DNA of 64,000 nucleotides, from positions 59,296 to 123,295 of the forward strand of contig NW_025850385.1 in the NCBI RefSeq assembly GCF_002878395.1, given 5' to 3'. The position numbers were made by a program, and so were the translations under genes. Below are positions 21,966 through 34,714 of the stretch, one piece after another. Below the pieces are notes generated by a model that saw only the letters and a program-made list of their open reading frames with translations, did not search any database and had not been told where the DNA came from. Each line of letters starts with the position of its first letter. Position 1 is the stretch's first letter. This DNA is from Capsicum annuum. Taxonomy: Eukaryota > Streptophyta > Magnoliopsida > Solanales > Solanaceae.

Positions 21966-23090
21966 AAAATAATGATACTTCGTTGTGGCACAGAAAGATT
22001 AGGCATGCTAGTATGCATATCACTGAGAAGTTGTCCAGACTGGAATTGGTGACGGGTCCGCCAAAACTCAAATTTGAAAAAGATCACATCTGTGATGCCT
22101 GCTAATTGGGTAAACAGACCCGAACATTATTCAAGGTCAAACACATTGTCTATACTACCAAACCTCTTTAAATAATCCATATGGATCTATTTGGCCCCAT
22201 GAAGACCGCAACAATTGGTGGAAATAGATATGTTCTTTTGTAGTTGATGATTACTCATATTTTACTTGGGTAATATTTCTTGCTCTTAAACAGTGATCAC
22301 AGTGATCACAAGGATAATTCTCCTCATCGCTTACGTTCACAGTGATCATAGAGGAGAATTTGAAAAATAAGGTGTTTGAGGAGTGTTATACTCAAAACGG
22401 ATACTCTCAAAACTTCTCTTCACCTTGGTCTCCTCAGCAAAATGGTGGAGTAGAGTGAAAGAATCAGTCTCTCCAGGAAACTGCTAGGACCATATTGTTA
22501 GAACATAATTTCCCAGATTACTTTTGGGTAGAAACAGTGAGCACAACATGTCACATCATCAACAGATGCCTAATCAGACCTATTCTAAAGAAAATGCCTT
22601 ATGAACTATAGAGATGAAAGAAGCCCAACATTTGCTATTTTCATCTTTTCAACTATAAATATTTTATTCATTATAATGGAAAGAATAACTTAGGAAAATT
22701 TGATCATGAAGTGACGAAGGTATTTTACTAGGGTACTCTTCCACTAGTCGTGCTTATAGGGCCTTTAATAAAAAAACATTGTGTGTTGAGGAATCTATGC
22801 ATATTTATTTGATAAATATAATGACCCCATATGAGTGTAAGTTTTGATAAGAATAGGTAAGTAATCTGCAATCTGGAGAAAATAACAGCACATCCTATAA
22901 TCCATCATAAGACAAGTTAACTACACCCCCTCAAGAGTCGACTCCCATAGAAAAATCAGTGAAGCCAAGTGTTCCAAGAGAAAGTAAACACAATACTAGC
23001 TATCTAAACAAACTCAATATTATAACTGCAGAAGATAGAGTGCAAATAAGAGCATCATTGAGAAGACAAGCATTTTTTAACCTTATGTCT
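21966..23090 (+). pseudogene. Sirevirus P integrase
   Basis: The N-terminal zinc-finger region reads SLWHRKIRHASM then ICDAC (one cysteine replaced by a stop downstream). The core shows HMDLFGPMKT near 22180-22210 (first catalytic D) and GGEFEN near 22335 (second). The text between (22283-22345) is rearranged, with three CAGTGATCA copies. The catalytic E region WSPQQNGGVE is at about 22430-22455. The C-terminal part decays near 22700-22800. Integrase inserts the cDNA, but this copy cannot. Confidence 0.8.
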
Positions 23091-23095
23091 CAAAT

Positions 23096-24000
23096 TAAAC
23101 CAAATAGATGAGGCCCTCAAATATAAATCATGGTTCATATCTATGAGGGAATAATTGGACTAATTTGAATGAAATCAAGTTTGGACCTTGGTTGAAAGAC
23201 CAAGAAATTGCTAGGTAATTAGAACTAGATGGGTCTACAGAAACAAACTGATTGAAGAAGGTAAGGTTATCAGAAATAAAGCCAGAATTGTAACTGAAGG
23301 CTATTTCCAACAAGAAGGTATTGATTATGATGAGACCTTTGCCCATCCAGCAAGGTTAGAGTCGATTCAAATTTTATTAACTTTTGTTTCTTTCAAATAT
23401 TTTAAGCTATATCAAATGGATGTAAGAATCGCCTTCTTAAAGGGTTTTATTCGTGAAAAAGTTTTTGTAAGACAAATCACAGGTTTTTAAAAACCATCGT
23501 AGCCAAACCATTTTTCAAATTATCAAAAGCATTCTACGGCCTCAAACAAGCTCCAAAGGCTTGGTATGAGAGATTGAGTACTTTTTCAATAAATAACAAT
23601 TTTCAAAGGGGTAAAATTGATACAACTCTTTTCATCAAGAAGCTTGATTCAAATATTCTTTTTATGCAAATTTACGTTGATGATATCTTTTTTCGTATTT
23701 CTAATATCTCTGTGTGTGAGAATTTTGATAACTTGATGAAAGGAGAATTCAAAATGAGTCTTATGGGTGAGCTATCTTCTTGGGATTACAAATCAAACAA
23801 ACTCCCAAAGGCAAGTTCATTAATCAAGATAAGTACACGAAGAAACTCATCAAAAAATTTGGTATGAAAAAAAAGAATATGAAACTCCAATGAGTCCATC
23901 CATAATCCTTGATTCAAACTCATTAGGTAAGGATATTGATGAGAAAATGTTTAGGAGAATGATAGGATCACTACTCTAATTGCTATTTGACCAGATATCA
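23096..24000 (+). pseudogene. Sirevirus P reverse transcriptase
   Basis: The first RT block has VWTLVERP, then a WVYRNKLIEEGKVIRNKAR stretch and GIDYDETFAHPARLESI. After a frameshift the frame 23574-23867 carries LFMQIYVDDIFF, the catalytic YVDD at 23673-23684. The middle (23400-23570) has at least one frameshift. The downstream F-G-E helix is altered (ELSSWDYKSNK). Confidence 0.85.
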
Positions 24001-24606
24001 TATTCAGTGATTGTAAGTGTGCCAGGTTCGAGTCAACTCCCAAAATATCTCATTTGACTACCGTTAAAAGAATTATCTGATACCTTATAGGAACTCAAGA
24101 CATTGGAATATAGTACCCTTGCTCTTCTCATTTTGACTTAATTGGATATTCAGACATTGACTTTGTAGGTGATAAAAGTGATAGATAAAGCACTAGTAGA
24201 ACATGTCAAATTCTTGGTGATGCCCTGATTTCATGACACAGCAAAAAGCAAACTTCAGTTGCACTTTTAACAACTGAAACCAAGTACATAGCTGTTGGAA
24301 GTTATGGTACTCAAATTTTATGGATTATGCATCAACTACTTTATTTTAGTTTGTCTTTTAAATCTATACCTATTATGTGCGATAACACCAATGCTATTAG
24401 TCTATCAAATATACTGTGCATCATTCTAGGGAAAAACATATTGATATCAAGCATCATTTTATTTGTGATCATGTAGAAAATGGTGATTTTTTGTTAACAT
24501 TTGTTGATTACGAAAATCAACTGGCAGATATTTTAACAAAACCCTTGTTAGAAGAAAAATTTTGTTACCTTAGAAAAAGACTTGGTATTATTAGTATTAA
24601 TGACTT
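24001..24606 (+). pseudogene. Sirevirus P RNase H and pol end
   Basis: Remnants of the connection segment (TVKRI..YLIGTQD) lie near 24060-24100 and of the first RNase H strand (LIGYSD.DF.GD) near 24140-24170. The last frame, 24416-24610, contains REKHIDIKHHFICDHVENGD and QLADILTKPL, which are the standard copia pol C-terminus. Stops separate the parts. Confidence 0.83.
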
Positions 24607-25141
24607 ATGAGCTTTATTTGTGGAAATACTTTTTGTTCTAATTTTATTGTTTTGTTAAAAAAAATTCAAAGGGAAGTCATCATTACCCTCACTGTTTTTA
24701 TGACTCTTTTGCCACTTCTGCGCCCCTTTTACCTTCCCAACACTCCTTCGGCTTCCACTCTTTCGCTTACATTAGTTACCCTTTCCCTTAAAACTCTTTG
24801 GCTTCCCCTCATCTATCTTTTCCAATAGTCCCTTTCCTTATACCTCTTTGGCTTCCCCTCATCTATCTTTTCTAACAATTGCATGCTTCTCCCACTCCTT
24901 CTCTAGTTCTCCTAATCGTCCTCTCTTCTCTATACTGCCCCCTTTAAAATTTACCTTCTCCTCTCTCCCATGACCAGAACCCATTCAATGGTGACCATGT
25001 CTAAATCTCTTCCCAAATTCCTCTTGAAATGCCCCATTCTACTCGCTGAGTCATTAGATGAGTCCTAAATAAACTCTCAATCAACTCTTTTCAAGAGACG
25101 TCATCTTAATCCCTGTCCATCCCCGTCCGCCAATAAACCTC
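24607..25141 (+). pseudogene. Start of Sirevirus envelope-like frame, 5' part
   Basis: After pol comes a C/T-rich stretch (24690-24960) with a 50-bp tandem repeat at about 24785-24884 that includes CTTTGGCTTCCCCTCATC. An ATG at 24970 opens MTRTHSMVTMSKSLPKFLL, which resembles the short serine/threonine/lysine-rich start of Sirevirus envelope-like frames. The frame stops after about 35 residues. The rest lies beyond the O insertion, at 49042 onward. Function in Sireviruses is unproven. Confidence 0.5.
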
Positions 25142-27223
25142 TTTAATACCCCAAATATTTCTAGCTCAGTCCAACCCTTAGTACGTACTTGTAGCACTTA
25201 GAATCTGAATGGTAAAGTTAAGAGTTGAGAGACTTAGTCATTTTGACTCCCTTCAAACTTCAAAGATTTCTAAATTGACCCTGTGGGCTCCGACATAATG
25301 ATTTTTGAGTTAAATTATATTCAGGAATAAAAATAGCATGTCTCAGGTAAGTTTTGGGGTTTTTAAATAAGGACTAGACCATATTCGAAATTGGCAAAAC
25401 AGTTGCTTATCATGATTAGGCCACATCGTAGTGAGTATCGCGATGAGGAGGCCACCGCATTACGGTGGAGGCCAAATCAGCATTTGTCAATTCCAAAGGG
25501 TCACCATGATTGCACCGCATAGACTTGAACCGCAAAACAACAATTGCCGCAATCCAGTAAGTCACCGTGATTTCAACGCGTCATGGTGGGTATCACGATG
25601 ATCCTTTTACATCATCACGGTGAGGCCTTAATCGGCGTTCCAATTGCGGGATTTTAAATCCAAAGGGTAATTTTGTCTTTCATCTAGCCCCCAAATCATG
25701 TAAAGAGAAGATTTAGCATAATATTAAGCAAAATATGCTCATTGTTCATCAAATTCCTCTCAATTAAAACCTTAGGCTTCAACCTTGAACTTCAAGAATC
25801 CTTAATATTTCACCATTCTCTTCCAAATTAGTTTGAGATAGGGATCCAAGATTCAAGTCTTAGCATTTAGTTCATCGATTAAGGTATGTGGAGTTATGAA
25901 CAAGGACAATCCTTTTGTCTTTGTGCCCAAAACTTACTTTAATTCAATTTTTTATTGAATTTTATATGATTTTCCATGAAATTCAAGTTAGGGTTTATAC
26001 CCATTATTATTATTTTACAAGATTATGAGATTTTCAGTGATTTAGAAGTTGAATTACATGATTATGTTCACATTTTCATGCATATCGCAAAAATTTCTAA
26101 ACATTGAATTAATTTATTAATGTTTACATTATCAAGCATGGACATTATGATATTTTAACATGATCTTGATGCATGGGTCACTAAGACCTAACTAAAGATT
26201 GCTATTTCAAGATTTGATTATTCTATAAGCACCCTATGACTAGATTTCCTTGAGATTGTTGTTAAAGATTTGACCTTTCTTTTGGTCTCAAAATAGATAT
26301 GAAATCCATTTTATAGATTCAGATTACATATTTAGCTTTACAGATATACAGTTGGATTTCGTTATAAATCATTATACTATTTTAAAAGTGGATTTCCATC
26401 AAAATAAGCATACAAATTTAATAGTAGTAGTGTTTAGCACCGAGATGGGTATGTTACTACGGTTTCATACCACAGAACTACATGCCAACGTAGGATTTAG
26501 ATTGTTCACTTCTATGTGGATGATAGATATGTGATCACTTAGATAGGTTATACTCCCTGGCAAAAGTATGACTTCTCTCCCCAAAGTGAGGATTTCTCCT
26601 TAGGAGGACAAGAACATTGGACTCCATGGATGCTCATATGGTTTATGTTGGTTAGAAGAACCTCTCATGCAGAATAAGCTTTCAAATTTCTAAACCCCTA
26701 AGATAAACTATTTTCTCTACAGCTTTAAAGTTCTTGAATTTAAAATATAGCTTTAAGAAAAGGATTGTTTTGAGAAAGTAATTGTAAAGGCTCACAGATT
26801 TACACAGATATTGCCTTACATCTATACCTATACAGTTTGTGAGTCCTCATAGTTTAGGGACTTAGCTATTCTGATTTCTAATTCATTAGTAGATGATTCA
26901 ATTTTATTTCAAATAGTTTGAGTCAGGTGGGGCCTGTCCCAGTGACTCTCTAGATTCAGTCAGTACAGGCTTGTCCAACTACTAAATCCAATTTTAGATA
27001 TTACTTGTAATATTCAAATTTTCAGCATTTTCTTTATCAAACTGATGAGATTAGTATTTTTAGATATACTCAGATAATTCAGATAGTTTTCTGCATTTAT
27101 TTTGATCTTACATTCATATTCTCTTATTTGAGATTCAGATTTAGTACAAGGCAACCAGGGTTAGCTCAGGGCTACTTGTAGTTCAGAGCACCATATGGCA
27201 TCTTGGAAATCAAGGGCGTTACA
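25142..27223 (+). repeat. 5' LTR of O
   Basis: It is collinear with 46642-49036 but about 300 bp shorter. The gap lies near 26825, where 48275-48640 of the 3' copy has no counterpart. A CpG-rich palindrome block lies at 25415-25640. Confidence 0.88.
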
Positions 27224-27227
27224 AATA

Positions 27228-27240
27228 TAGTATCATATCC
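27228..27240 (+). other. Degenerate primer-binding site of O
   Basis: TAGTATCATATCC is a mutated TGGTATCAGAGCC, followed by CTAAGG-like text as in E2 and E3. Confidence 0.75.
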
Positions 27241-27428
27241 TAAGGTTTGGAGAGTCCTAGGGATTCAGACAAGTCGTGTTATGTAGAGTATTGATCATCG
27301 GTATGAAGCATGCCACATCAATGCATAAGAGACTATGGAGCATTTAAGAAAATCCTCTATTCTTTCATGATCTATCATGCATTCAGTGTCTCTATCTACT
27401 TCTAACTCATGATTTCACAAGACAAAAA

Positions 27429-28313
27429 ATGCCACCTCATTGAGCTAACACAAGCAGAAATGATAACCAGCCACCTCAGCCCACAGATCCTTTGACTGAG
27501 AATGTATCACATGCAAAGTTTCAGACTGCCTTTTAGGTGCTAGCCCAAGTTATGATAGCTAATGTTTAGGGCAACCATCAGGCTACAGTCCCACTTCAGT
27601 AAAATAGGGACTTAGCCGTATCCAGAATTTGAGATTTCATGAGAATGAACCCGCAGAAATTCTTTGGGTCAAGGGTAGGTGAGGACTCACAATTTTATCT
27701 AGATGAGGTAAGGAAAATCACCCAGATTATGCATGTTTCTGAAGACTAGAGTGTAGAGTTGGCATCCTATAGGCTGAAGGATGTTACATCTGATTGGGTA
27801 GTGATATGGAAGAAAAGTAGAGGGGAGAATGTAGCTCCCATGTCATGTCAAGTGTTTTTTAATGCATTTCTAGATAAGTTCTTCCCACGTGAGATGAGGG
27901 AATACAAGATAGAAGATCTTATGAACCTAAGTCAAGTCTTAATGACAGTGAAGGAGTATTGCCTCAAGTTCCACCAGTTGCCTAATTACGCCTCTGATCA
28001 GATGGCTGACCCTAGGTTAAGCATGAGTAAGTTTGTGACCGGTGTGTCTGGGTTGGTGGTTAAGGAGTGTTGGACTGTTATGCTTATTGGGGACATGGAT
28101 CTTGCTAGGTTAATAATTTATATCCAATATATAGAGGTAAAAAAGCTGAAGGGTAGAGAGAGAGGAAATAAAATAGTTAGAATAGGGCAGTTTGATTATG
28201 GTTAGAATAGGTCTAGAGGAGGAAATCATTCACAGTTTGAGAATCGGACACCTATGCCCATATCTTCTTCATCCAGTGCTCCCGCACCCGAGAATAGATC
28301 AGAGCAGTGAGGT
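27429..28313 (+). pseudogene. Gypsy O gag, 3' end cut off
   Basis: The start is the ATG at 27429 (MPPH, then a stop), the usual Del start of M-P-P. The retrotransposon gag core follows: MNPQKFFGSR near 27643-27672, and from 27759 LKDVTSDWVVIWKK, FLDKFFPREMREYKIEDLMN, VKEYCLKFHQLPNYA. The zinc knuckle that should follow is missing because the minus-strand element E2 enters at 28314. At least five stops lie in the first 350 bp. Confidence 0.85.
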
Positions 28314-30820
28314 TCTAATGCCTTGAGTCTGTACCCCAAATGCTACATGGTACTCATAATCCTGAAGGACCACAAGCTGACCCATGACTGATACCTGCTT
28401 TATTAACTGAATGATAATACTATAATATGCAAAAATTAGGTGGAAAACATTCCATAAGGTTCAATACTATAATAAAACTGAATACGATATAACAATAACA
28501 AAACTGAAATATCTGTCTGAAAATACTCTAGTATGGAAAGCCTCTAAATTGTTTAAACTGTGGAGTTGATGGGACAAGACCTCAACTAACTTTGACTATT
28601 GAAAATGGACTGAAATTATAAAAAACAATCATGTCCTAAAACTATGAGGACTCACCACTAACTCTATCTGCTGAAAATCTGAGCTATTAAGGGTGCTTTG
28701 GAGCCTGTACATCTGAACCTATGATATAAGACATCATAGCCTAAAAGAAAAGAATGTGTCAGTACTTTGAATGTAATGGTATGCTCAGTGAGGTAGGCTA
28801 AAATATGTGGGTTCATACGCATGAACAATGCTAACTGAATAACATGAGTATGACTGAATGAGAGTACATGCATGAATAGATAGACTGTAACTGAGATCAT
28901 GATAACACTGAATACTGATTCTGAATACTGATTCACTGATATTTTAGTTTACCGATATTGTATTACTAATAACTGAATGACTGTATCTGACAGTCCTAAA
29001 TCTATGGAACTGTACTGAGTTTCATACTGAATTGAGTAACTGTATCTGACAGTCCTGAATCTGTAGAACTGAACTGAGTTCTATACTGAGAATAAATCTG
29101 ACACTGAGATTGAAATTATGGAAGGTAATCATCTAACCGACATGCCCTAATTAAGATGACTGAGTTGGGGTCTAATCTATAACCCCAATTTGAAGGGTGT
29201 CAGTACTATGCCACGGGTAAAGATAACTGTTATGGAGTCAGTCCTAACTAATGGGTGACCCCTGATATCAATCCTAATCTAGCGTGTGATCCCTGAGTAA
29301 GTCAGTTCTATTTAACAGGTGATATCTCATAACCTACACTGGTTACGTAGTTCTGGAACTTAGGAATTGCTTTTAGGGATCTAGTCCTATATAACGGGTG
29401 CGCCCCCATCCCTAAGTTTACTCGGTGCTGAATCCTACTCCCAATTGAATAGATACTAAATTGATTTCCTAGTTTATATTAGGATTGACTGAACTATTAA
29501 TGAGTTTACTGAGTTCCGTTGACTGACTAAATACCAATGATGAGTTTACTGTGGTCCAAATTGAATACTTAACTAGACTGGATTAGTACTGAGCCTACTG
29601 AGTTTTTCCTGAGTCCCGTGACTAACTTAGAGTACTACTAATCGTGACATGACTAAGATTATCCTGTAACTGACACTAGATCTAAGTACACAACTAAATT
29701 GTCGGGTATTAAATACCCCCAGGACTCAATAGCATAAAAGTAAATCATAACATAGTCTTAAAAGGCATAATTATTCACACTTGTTCACAACTCATTCATG
29801 GAGGCATTTTATCAAACACTTGCATGATACAATTCACACATAATCTGACATGACATGATTTCTTTATCTTATTAGTTCACATGAGCAATTCATCAAACAC
29901 TTAGTGAGCATGATATATGTACATAACATTAAGAACAAGTAGGCATCATAATTCAACTGTAACTTTACAATTTCAAGGGTTCAACATAGATTCACATAAT
30001 ATTGCATATACATCAATTAGCCCCGCATGAAACTTATCATCAAACATGGATTAGAATCACAATTAACCATTATAAACATGATTATAATCAAACCCAACAT
30101 GAAATTCATGAAATCTATACACTTAAAGTTAAAAATAGTTTCTTGGACTCCAAGAATGGACGGGACCCTTGGATGAACACTTCACATACCTTGGTTGTTA
30201 AATTCTTGAAAAAGGATGGTGAATTCTTGAATTTTGATTTTGAACTTAACTCTCCTAGGGTTTATTCTTGAGAGCTTTTTGTGAAGAATGAATGAATTTT
30301 ACTCTCCAAAGGGTTTAATTTCATATTTTTTGGGATAAAGGATGTGGGAAAAAGACCCAAATACCCCAAAGGATGCGGCCTTTCAATGACTGAAAACTGT
30401 GCTGTCGATGCGCAGATCGATGTGCTGCATCATTGGCATCGATGTGATAGCCAACAAGCTGTGTCAAGTCCGTATCGATTCACTATAATGTGACACTGGA
30501 GATGGGGAGAATAATTATCAATGCGATAGTTGATGTGGCGCATCAAGATCGCATTGATTCATTGGTTTTGGATTCCAAAGGTGATTCAGACATAGTCCAA
30601 AAAATTTAAAACTTATTTGAGAACACCTATGGACATTCTTGATCATGACATAACTTAAATATCAACATTTAACAGACGTAAAGGTTGTGAAATAAGATTG
30701 CCAAATTTTGAAGGATAAAATAACACTAAGTGTGAATACTTAGCAAAAATTTTCTAAGTATTGGACCCCTTAACAAGATTAAAGGACTGAATTAATCTAA
30801 TAATTTTGTGGGGTTTTACA
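28314..30820 (-). repeat. 3' LTR of E2
   Basis: The outer edge reads TCTAATGCC for TGTAACACC and the inner edge is GGTTTTACA. The CpG-rich palindrome block lies at 30408-30560. It aligns with 32574-33322 and, reversed, with the LTR of N. Confidence 0.85.
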
Positions 30821-30836
30821 ATATCTCCCCCTTGGG
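30821..30836 (-). other. Polypurine tract of E2
   Basis: The minus strand reads CCCAAGGGGGAGATAT directly before the LTR. Confidence 0.87.
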
Positions 30837-31276
30837 AACATTCATCCACAAATGAGACTAAATATGATGAGAGAACTGACAAACAGAACTTGCAGACTAG
30901 ACCCGCATAACTGCAACATAATTTTATAACTGACACTACTGATAAACTAAATTATCATACTAAATGTGCATATCTGTTATGCAACTTCGTAACTAATATT
31001 ACTGGTAAGATGAGTTTGTATAATGAACATGCATATCTAATGCGTGAGTACATGATTGAACTGATTCATGAATGCATGACTGAATATGAAAAGGTAATGG
31101 ATACCAAGTTCATAACTGCATGAGTACCCAGTGACCGCATCAGGAAAATTTTCCCGATCTAGTCTAGACTAAAGGGGAAAGAGTCTATATGGGCATTGCC
31201 CACTGGTGTAATTGAAAGTGGCACCCTACTGATTTGGGCGACTTGACTGAGCTGCAGCACGGTTATACTAACCCTG

Positions 31277-32353
31277 TTAGAGCAAATTTTTTCCCCTCTG
31301 AGCCATTACCTTGCACTTCCGCATCTTGTGGCCTGGCTTGCCATATCTAAAATATACATCACTACCAGCTTTACACGCACCTTGGTGATGTCTACCATAT
31401 TCTCTATAAAACGGATGGGTATGACCACTACTCAAACTACCCTGGGTTTTGGAGCCTTCCACCCTATTATGACTGTCATTACTAAACTTTGATACTGGCG
31501 TACTAGATGATGATGGAGCTAGAATTGAAGACTCTGGATAAAACTGGGAGTGATTACCGCCCTCTAACTTAGGCTGATTGAAGTTGAAACTACCTATTCT
31601 AGCTCTCTTGTTATCGCTCTCCTTCTTCTTAAGGTTCTGCTCCTCAATCTGTTGAGCATGGACCATAAGCCTGAATATGTCTATCTCCTTAATTAGCATC
31701 ATTGTTCTACACTCTTTAACCATGCTATCTGACACCCTAGATATGAACTTGCTCATTTTAGACCTATTGTCTGCTACAACATGGGGAACATACCTAGCTA
31801 ACTGAATAAAATTAAGGGAATACTCTTTCACACTCATATTTCCTTGCCTAAGTTTGATGAACTCTAACACCTTAGCTTCTTTCAGCTCTAAGGGAAAGAA
31901 TCTATCTAGAAAAGTTGTAGCAAACTCTTCCCATTCTAGGGGCACTGCATCAGTGCCTCTGTCTACCTTCCACTGCTTAAACCACAAATAAGCTACATCT
32001 TGTAGCTGATAGGTAGATTACTCATTACTCTTACTACAAGTTATTCCTATGATATCTTTGACTTTCTAAACCTAATCGAGGAACTCCTATGGATACTCTT
32101 CTGACTTAAATCCTAAGAATAGGGGAGGATTCATTCGGGTGAAGTCCCGAATCCTGGATGCAGTAGTATTGACAACTGGGTTGGCCTAAACAACATCTAG
32201 CTATTCATTTTGAGTTGCTACTGAATTGGATAGAGTAGTGAATGTAACTCTGAATTCTGCATAAAGGAAATGTTCATCAAGAGGATCTACCTGAACAGGA
32301 TGAGGTGCTGACAAATTTTTAGTTCTCCTTTTATTAGTCATTTTGGGAGGCAT
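31277..32353 (-). pseudogene. E2 gag
   Basis: The start is the ATG at 32353 (MPPK). The first 120 codons contain frameshifts and stops. From 31987 a 236-residue frame is open: WEEFATTFLDRFFPLELKEA, LEFIKLRQGNMSVKEYSLNF, ARYVPHVVADNRSKMSKFIS and MVKECRTMMLIKEIDIFRL. This is the complete second half of a Del-type retrotransposon gag. A serine-rich linker leads to a zinc knuckle YFRYGKPGHKMRKC in which the first two cysteines are lost (Y and Y). The frame ends at 31277, just before the pol deletion. It is the longest gag frame of the window. Confidence 0.87.
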
Positions 32354-32548
32354 GTTCTGTAACTGGAAGGAAGAGGATTATACTAAGAAATTAGCTTGAG
32401 CTCATGCTCACACGCATGATCTAAATATTGAAAGAAGAGAAACTTTTCTTAAAACATCTCATAGCCTCTTGTCCATAAGTATGGCATGCTACACACCCAT
32501 GCATAAGACTCTACTAGATGTGGCTTTCAAACTTCCTAGGGATCTGTT

Positions 32549-32569
32549 GAACCTTAGGATCTGATACCA
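32549..32569 (-). other. Primer-binding site of E2
   Basis: The minus strand reads TGGTATCAGATCCTAAGG, one base from consensus, four bases from the LTR. Confidence 0.85.
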
Positions 32570-32573
32570 AGTT

Positions 32574-33322
32574 TGTAACACCATCATTCTGTACCTCAGA
32601 CGCTACAAGATGATCATAATCCTAAAGGACCATAAGTTAACATATGACTGGTAGCTGCTGTATTAACTGAATTGTAATATACAAAAATTAGGTAAAAAAA
32701 ACATGCCATAAGGTTCAATATTGTAATAAATCTGAATACCATATAACAATACCAAAACTAAAACATCGGTCTTAAAATACTCTAGTCTAGAAAGCCTCTA
32801 AGCTGTTTGAACTATGGAGTTTATAGGACAAGCCCCCAACTAAAGTCGACTACTGAAAATGAATTGAAATGCTGAAAACAATCATATCCTTAAACTATGA
32901 GGACTCACTACTAACTTTGTTTACTGAGAATCTAAGCTACTAAGGGTGCTTTGGAGCCCGTGCTTTTGAACATATGATAGAAGACATCATAGCATAAAAG
33001 AAAAGAATGCATCAGTACTTTGAATGTACTGGTATGCTTAGTGAGGTAGTCTGAAATACATGGGTTCATATGCATGAACAATGCTAACAGAATAACATGA
33101 GTATGACTGAATGAGAGTATATGCATGAATACTTAGACTATAACAGAGATCATGATAACACTAAATATTGATTTACTGATATTTGTGTTTACTGATAGTG
33201 TATTATTGATAACTGAACAACCATATCTCATAGTCCTAAATCTATGGAACTGTACTGAGTTCTGTACTAAATTGAGTGACTATATCTGACATTCCTGAAT
33301 CTATAGAATAGAACTGAGTTTT
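32574..33322 (-). repeat. 5' LTR of E2, truncated by E3
   Basis: It aligns with 28314-29080. The remaining 1.7 kb that should follow to the right is not found after E3. Confidence 0.83.
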
Positions 33323-34714
33323 TGTAACACCCAGAGTTTAGTTCCCCAAACACTATACGGTGCTCATAATTCCAAAGGACCACAAGCTAACCCATGACTG
33401 ATATCTATAACTGAGCACTCAATAATAATAATAACATAAATATGGAAACATAGACTAAAAGGCCATAAGGTTCAATACTGAAAATATGGTATGACAATAC
33501 CAAAATAGAAGATAAATTCTAAAAATATAGAAGTCTAAATATCTAGTCTGAAAGGCTCCAAACTATCTGAATAAAGAGTTGATGGGACAATTCCCCAACT
33601 AACTCCATCTACTGAATACTGAATATGATAAATAAATGAAATAAGCTATCATCCTCGGATGATGATGACTCACTGCTAGTCTTCCTGCTAAATGTCTAAC
33701 CTACTTAGGATGCTCTGGAGCTCCTACGGCTGAACCTATGGTATAAAACACCATAGTACAAAATAAAAGTATGCGTCAGTACATGTGAATGTACTGGTAT
33801 GCAAAGTAAGGTAAGACTGAATGCAAGGGTTCATATTCATGAACTAAAAACTGACTGAGTAACATGAACATGACTGCATGAGAATAAATGCATAAAAACA
33901 TAACTATAACTGAAATCATACGGATTATGAATACAAAGTTTTCTAATAACATGAATTACTGATACTGATATAATTTAAAACTGAGTTGACTATGTCTGAT
34001 AGTCCTGATTCAGATGGAACTAGCTGAGTTTCATACTGAGTTGGATGACTGTATCTGACAGTTCAGAAATCTGTAGAACTATATAAATTCTATTTTGAAA
34101 ACTAAGACTGAGACTGTGGGAGGTAGTCATCTAACTGACATGCCCTAAATAAGATAATATAGCTAAATTGGGGTCTAGAAGGGCATCAATACCGCGTCAC
34201 TAGTAAAGACAAGCTGTGAGTGACCCTCATCTAACTGTGTCCCCTAAGGAGAATTGTGAGACCCTTATCTAATAGTTTTAATCCACTTCATCAACCATCA
34301 ACTGTCAGTGTTGATATCTCAACCTATGATCACTACATAGTTCTAGAACACAAGGACTGCTTCTACGGGTCACACCCTTTGTTGTCAGTATGTACCCTCC
34401 TCATTGGATTCATTCGGTGTTGAATCCTACTTCTAAATGAATAGACACTGAACTGATTAAAATGAATTGAACTGGACTTAGTTCACTGAGTTCCATTGAT
34501 TGATGGAATACTACTGAGATCTGATAACTGACTGAGTTTACTGAGTATTGAGTAGGACTGGACTGATACTAAATTTACTGAGTTTTTCTGAGTCATGTGA
34601 CTGACTAAATTCTACTGATCATGGCTTGACTGAGAGTATCTTGAATCTAACACTGGCTCTAGGCATATAGCTTAATTGTTAGGTATTAAATACCCCTAGG
34701 ACTCAATAGCTCGA
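33323..34714 (-). repeat. 3' LTR of E3, first segment
   Basis: It starts TGTAACACCC and aligns with 42158-43545 over its whole length. The break point (AATAGCTCGA / GACTCC) is the same as in the 5' LTR. Confidence 0.87.

Larger units (their letters stand above)
28314..33322 (-). mobile_element. Gypsy deletion derivative E2 (gag only)
   Basis: The 3' LTR is 28314-30820 and the 5' LTR starts at 32574 and is cut at 33322 by E3. The interior (30821-32573) has the primer site, a full gag, the first bases of protease and then the 3' untranslated segment. A pol deletion joins text equivalent to E3 40870-40736 to text equivalent to E3 37260-36945, near 31125-31140. The left flank is GAGGT in the gag of O. 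The right flank is lost in a later deletion, so the target duplication cannot be confirmed. Confidence 0.85.
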
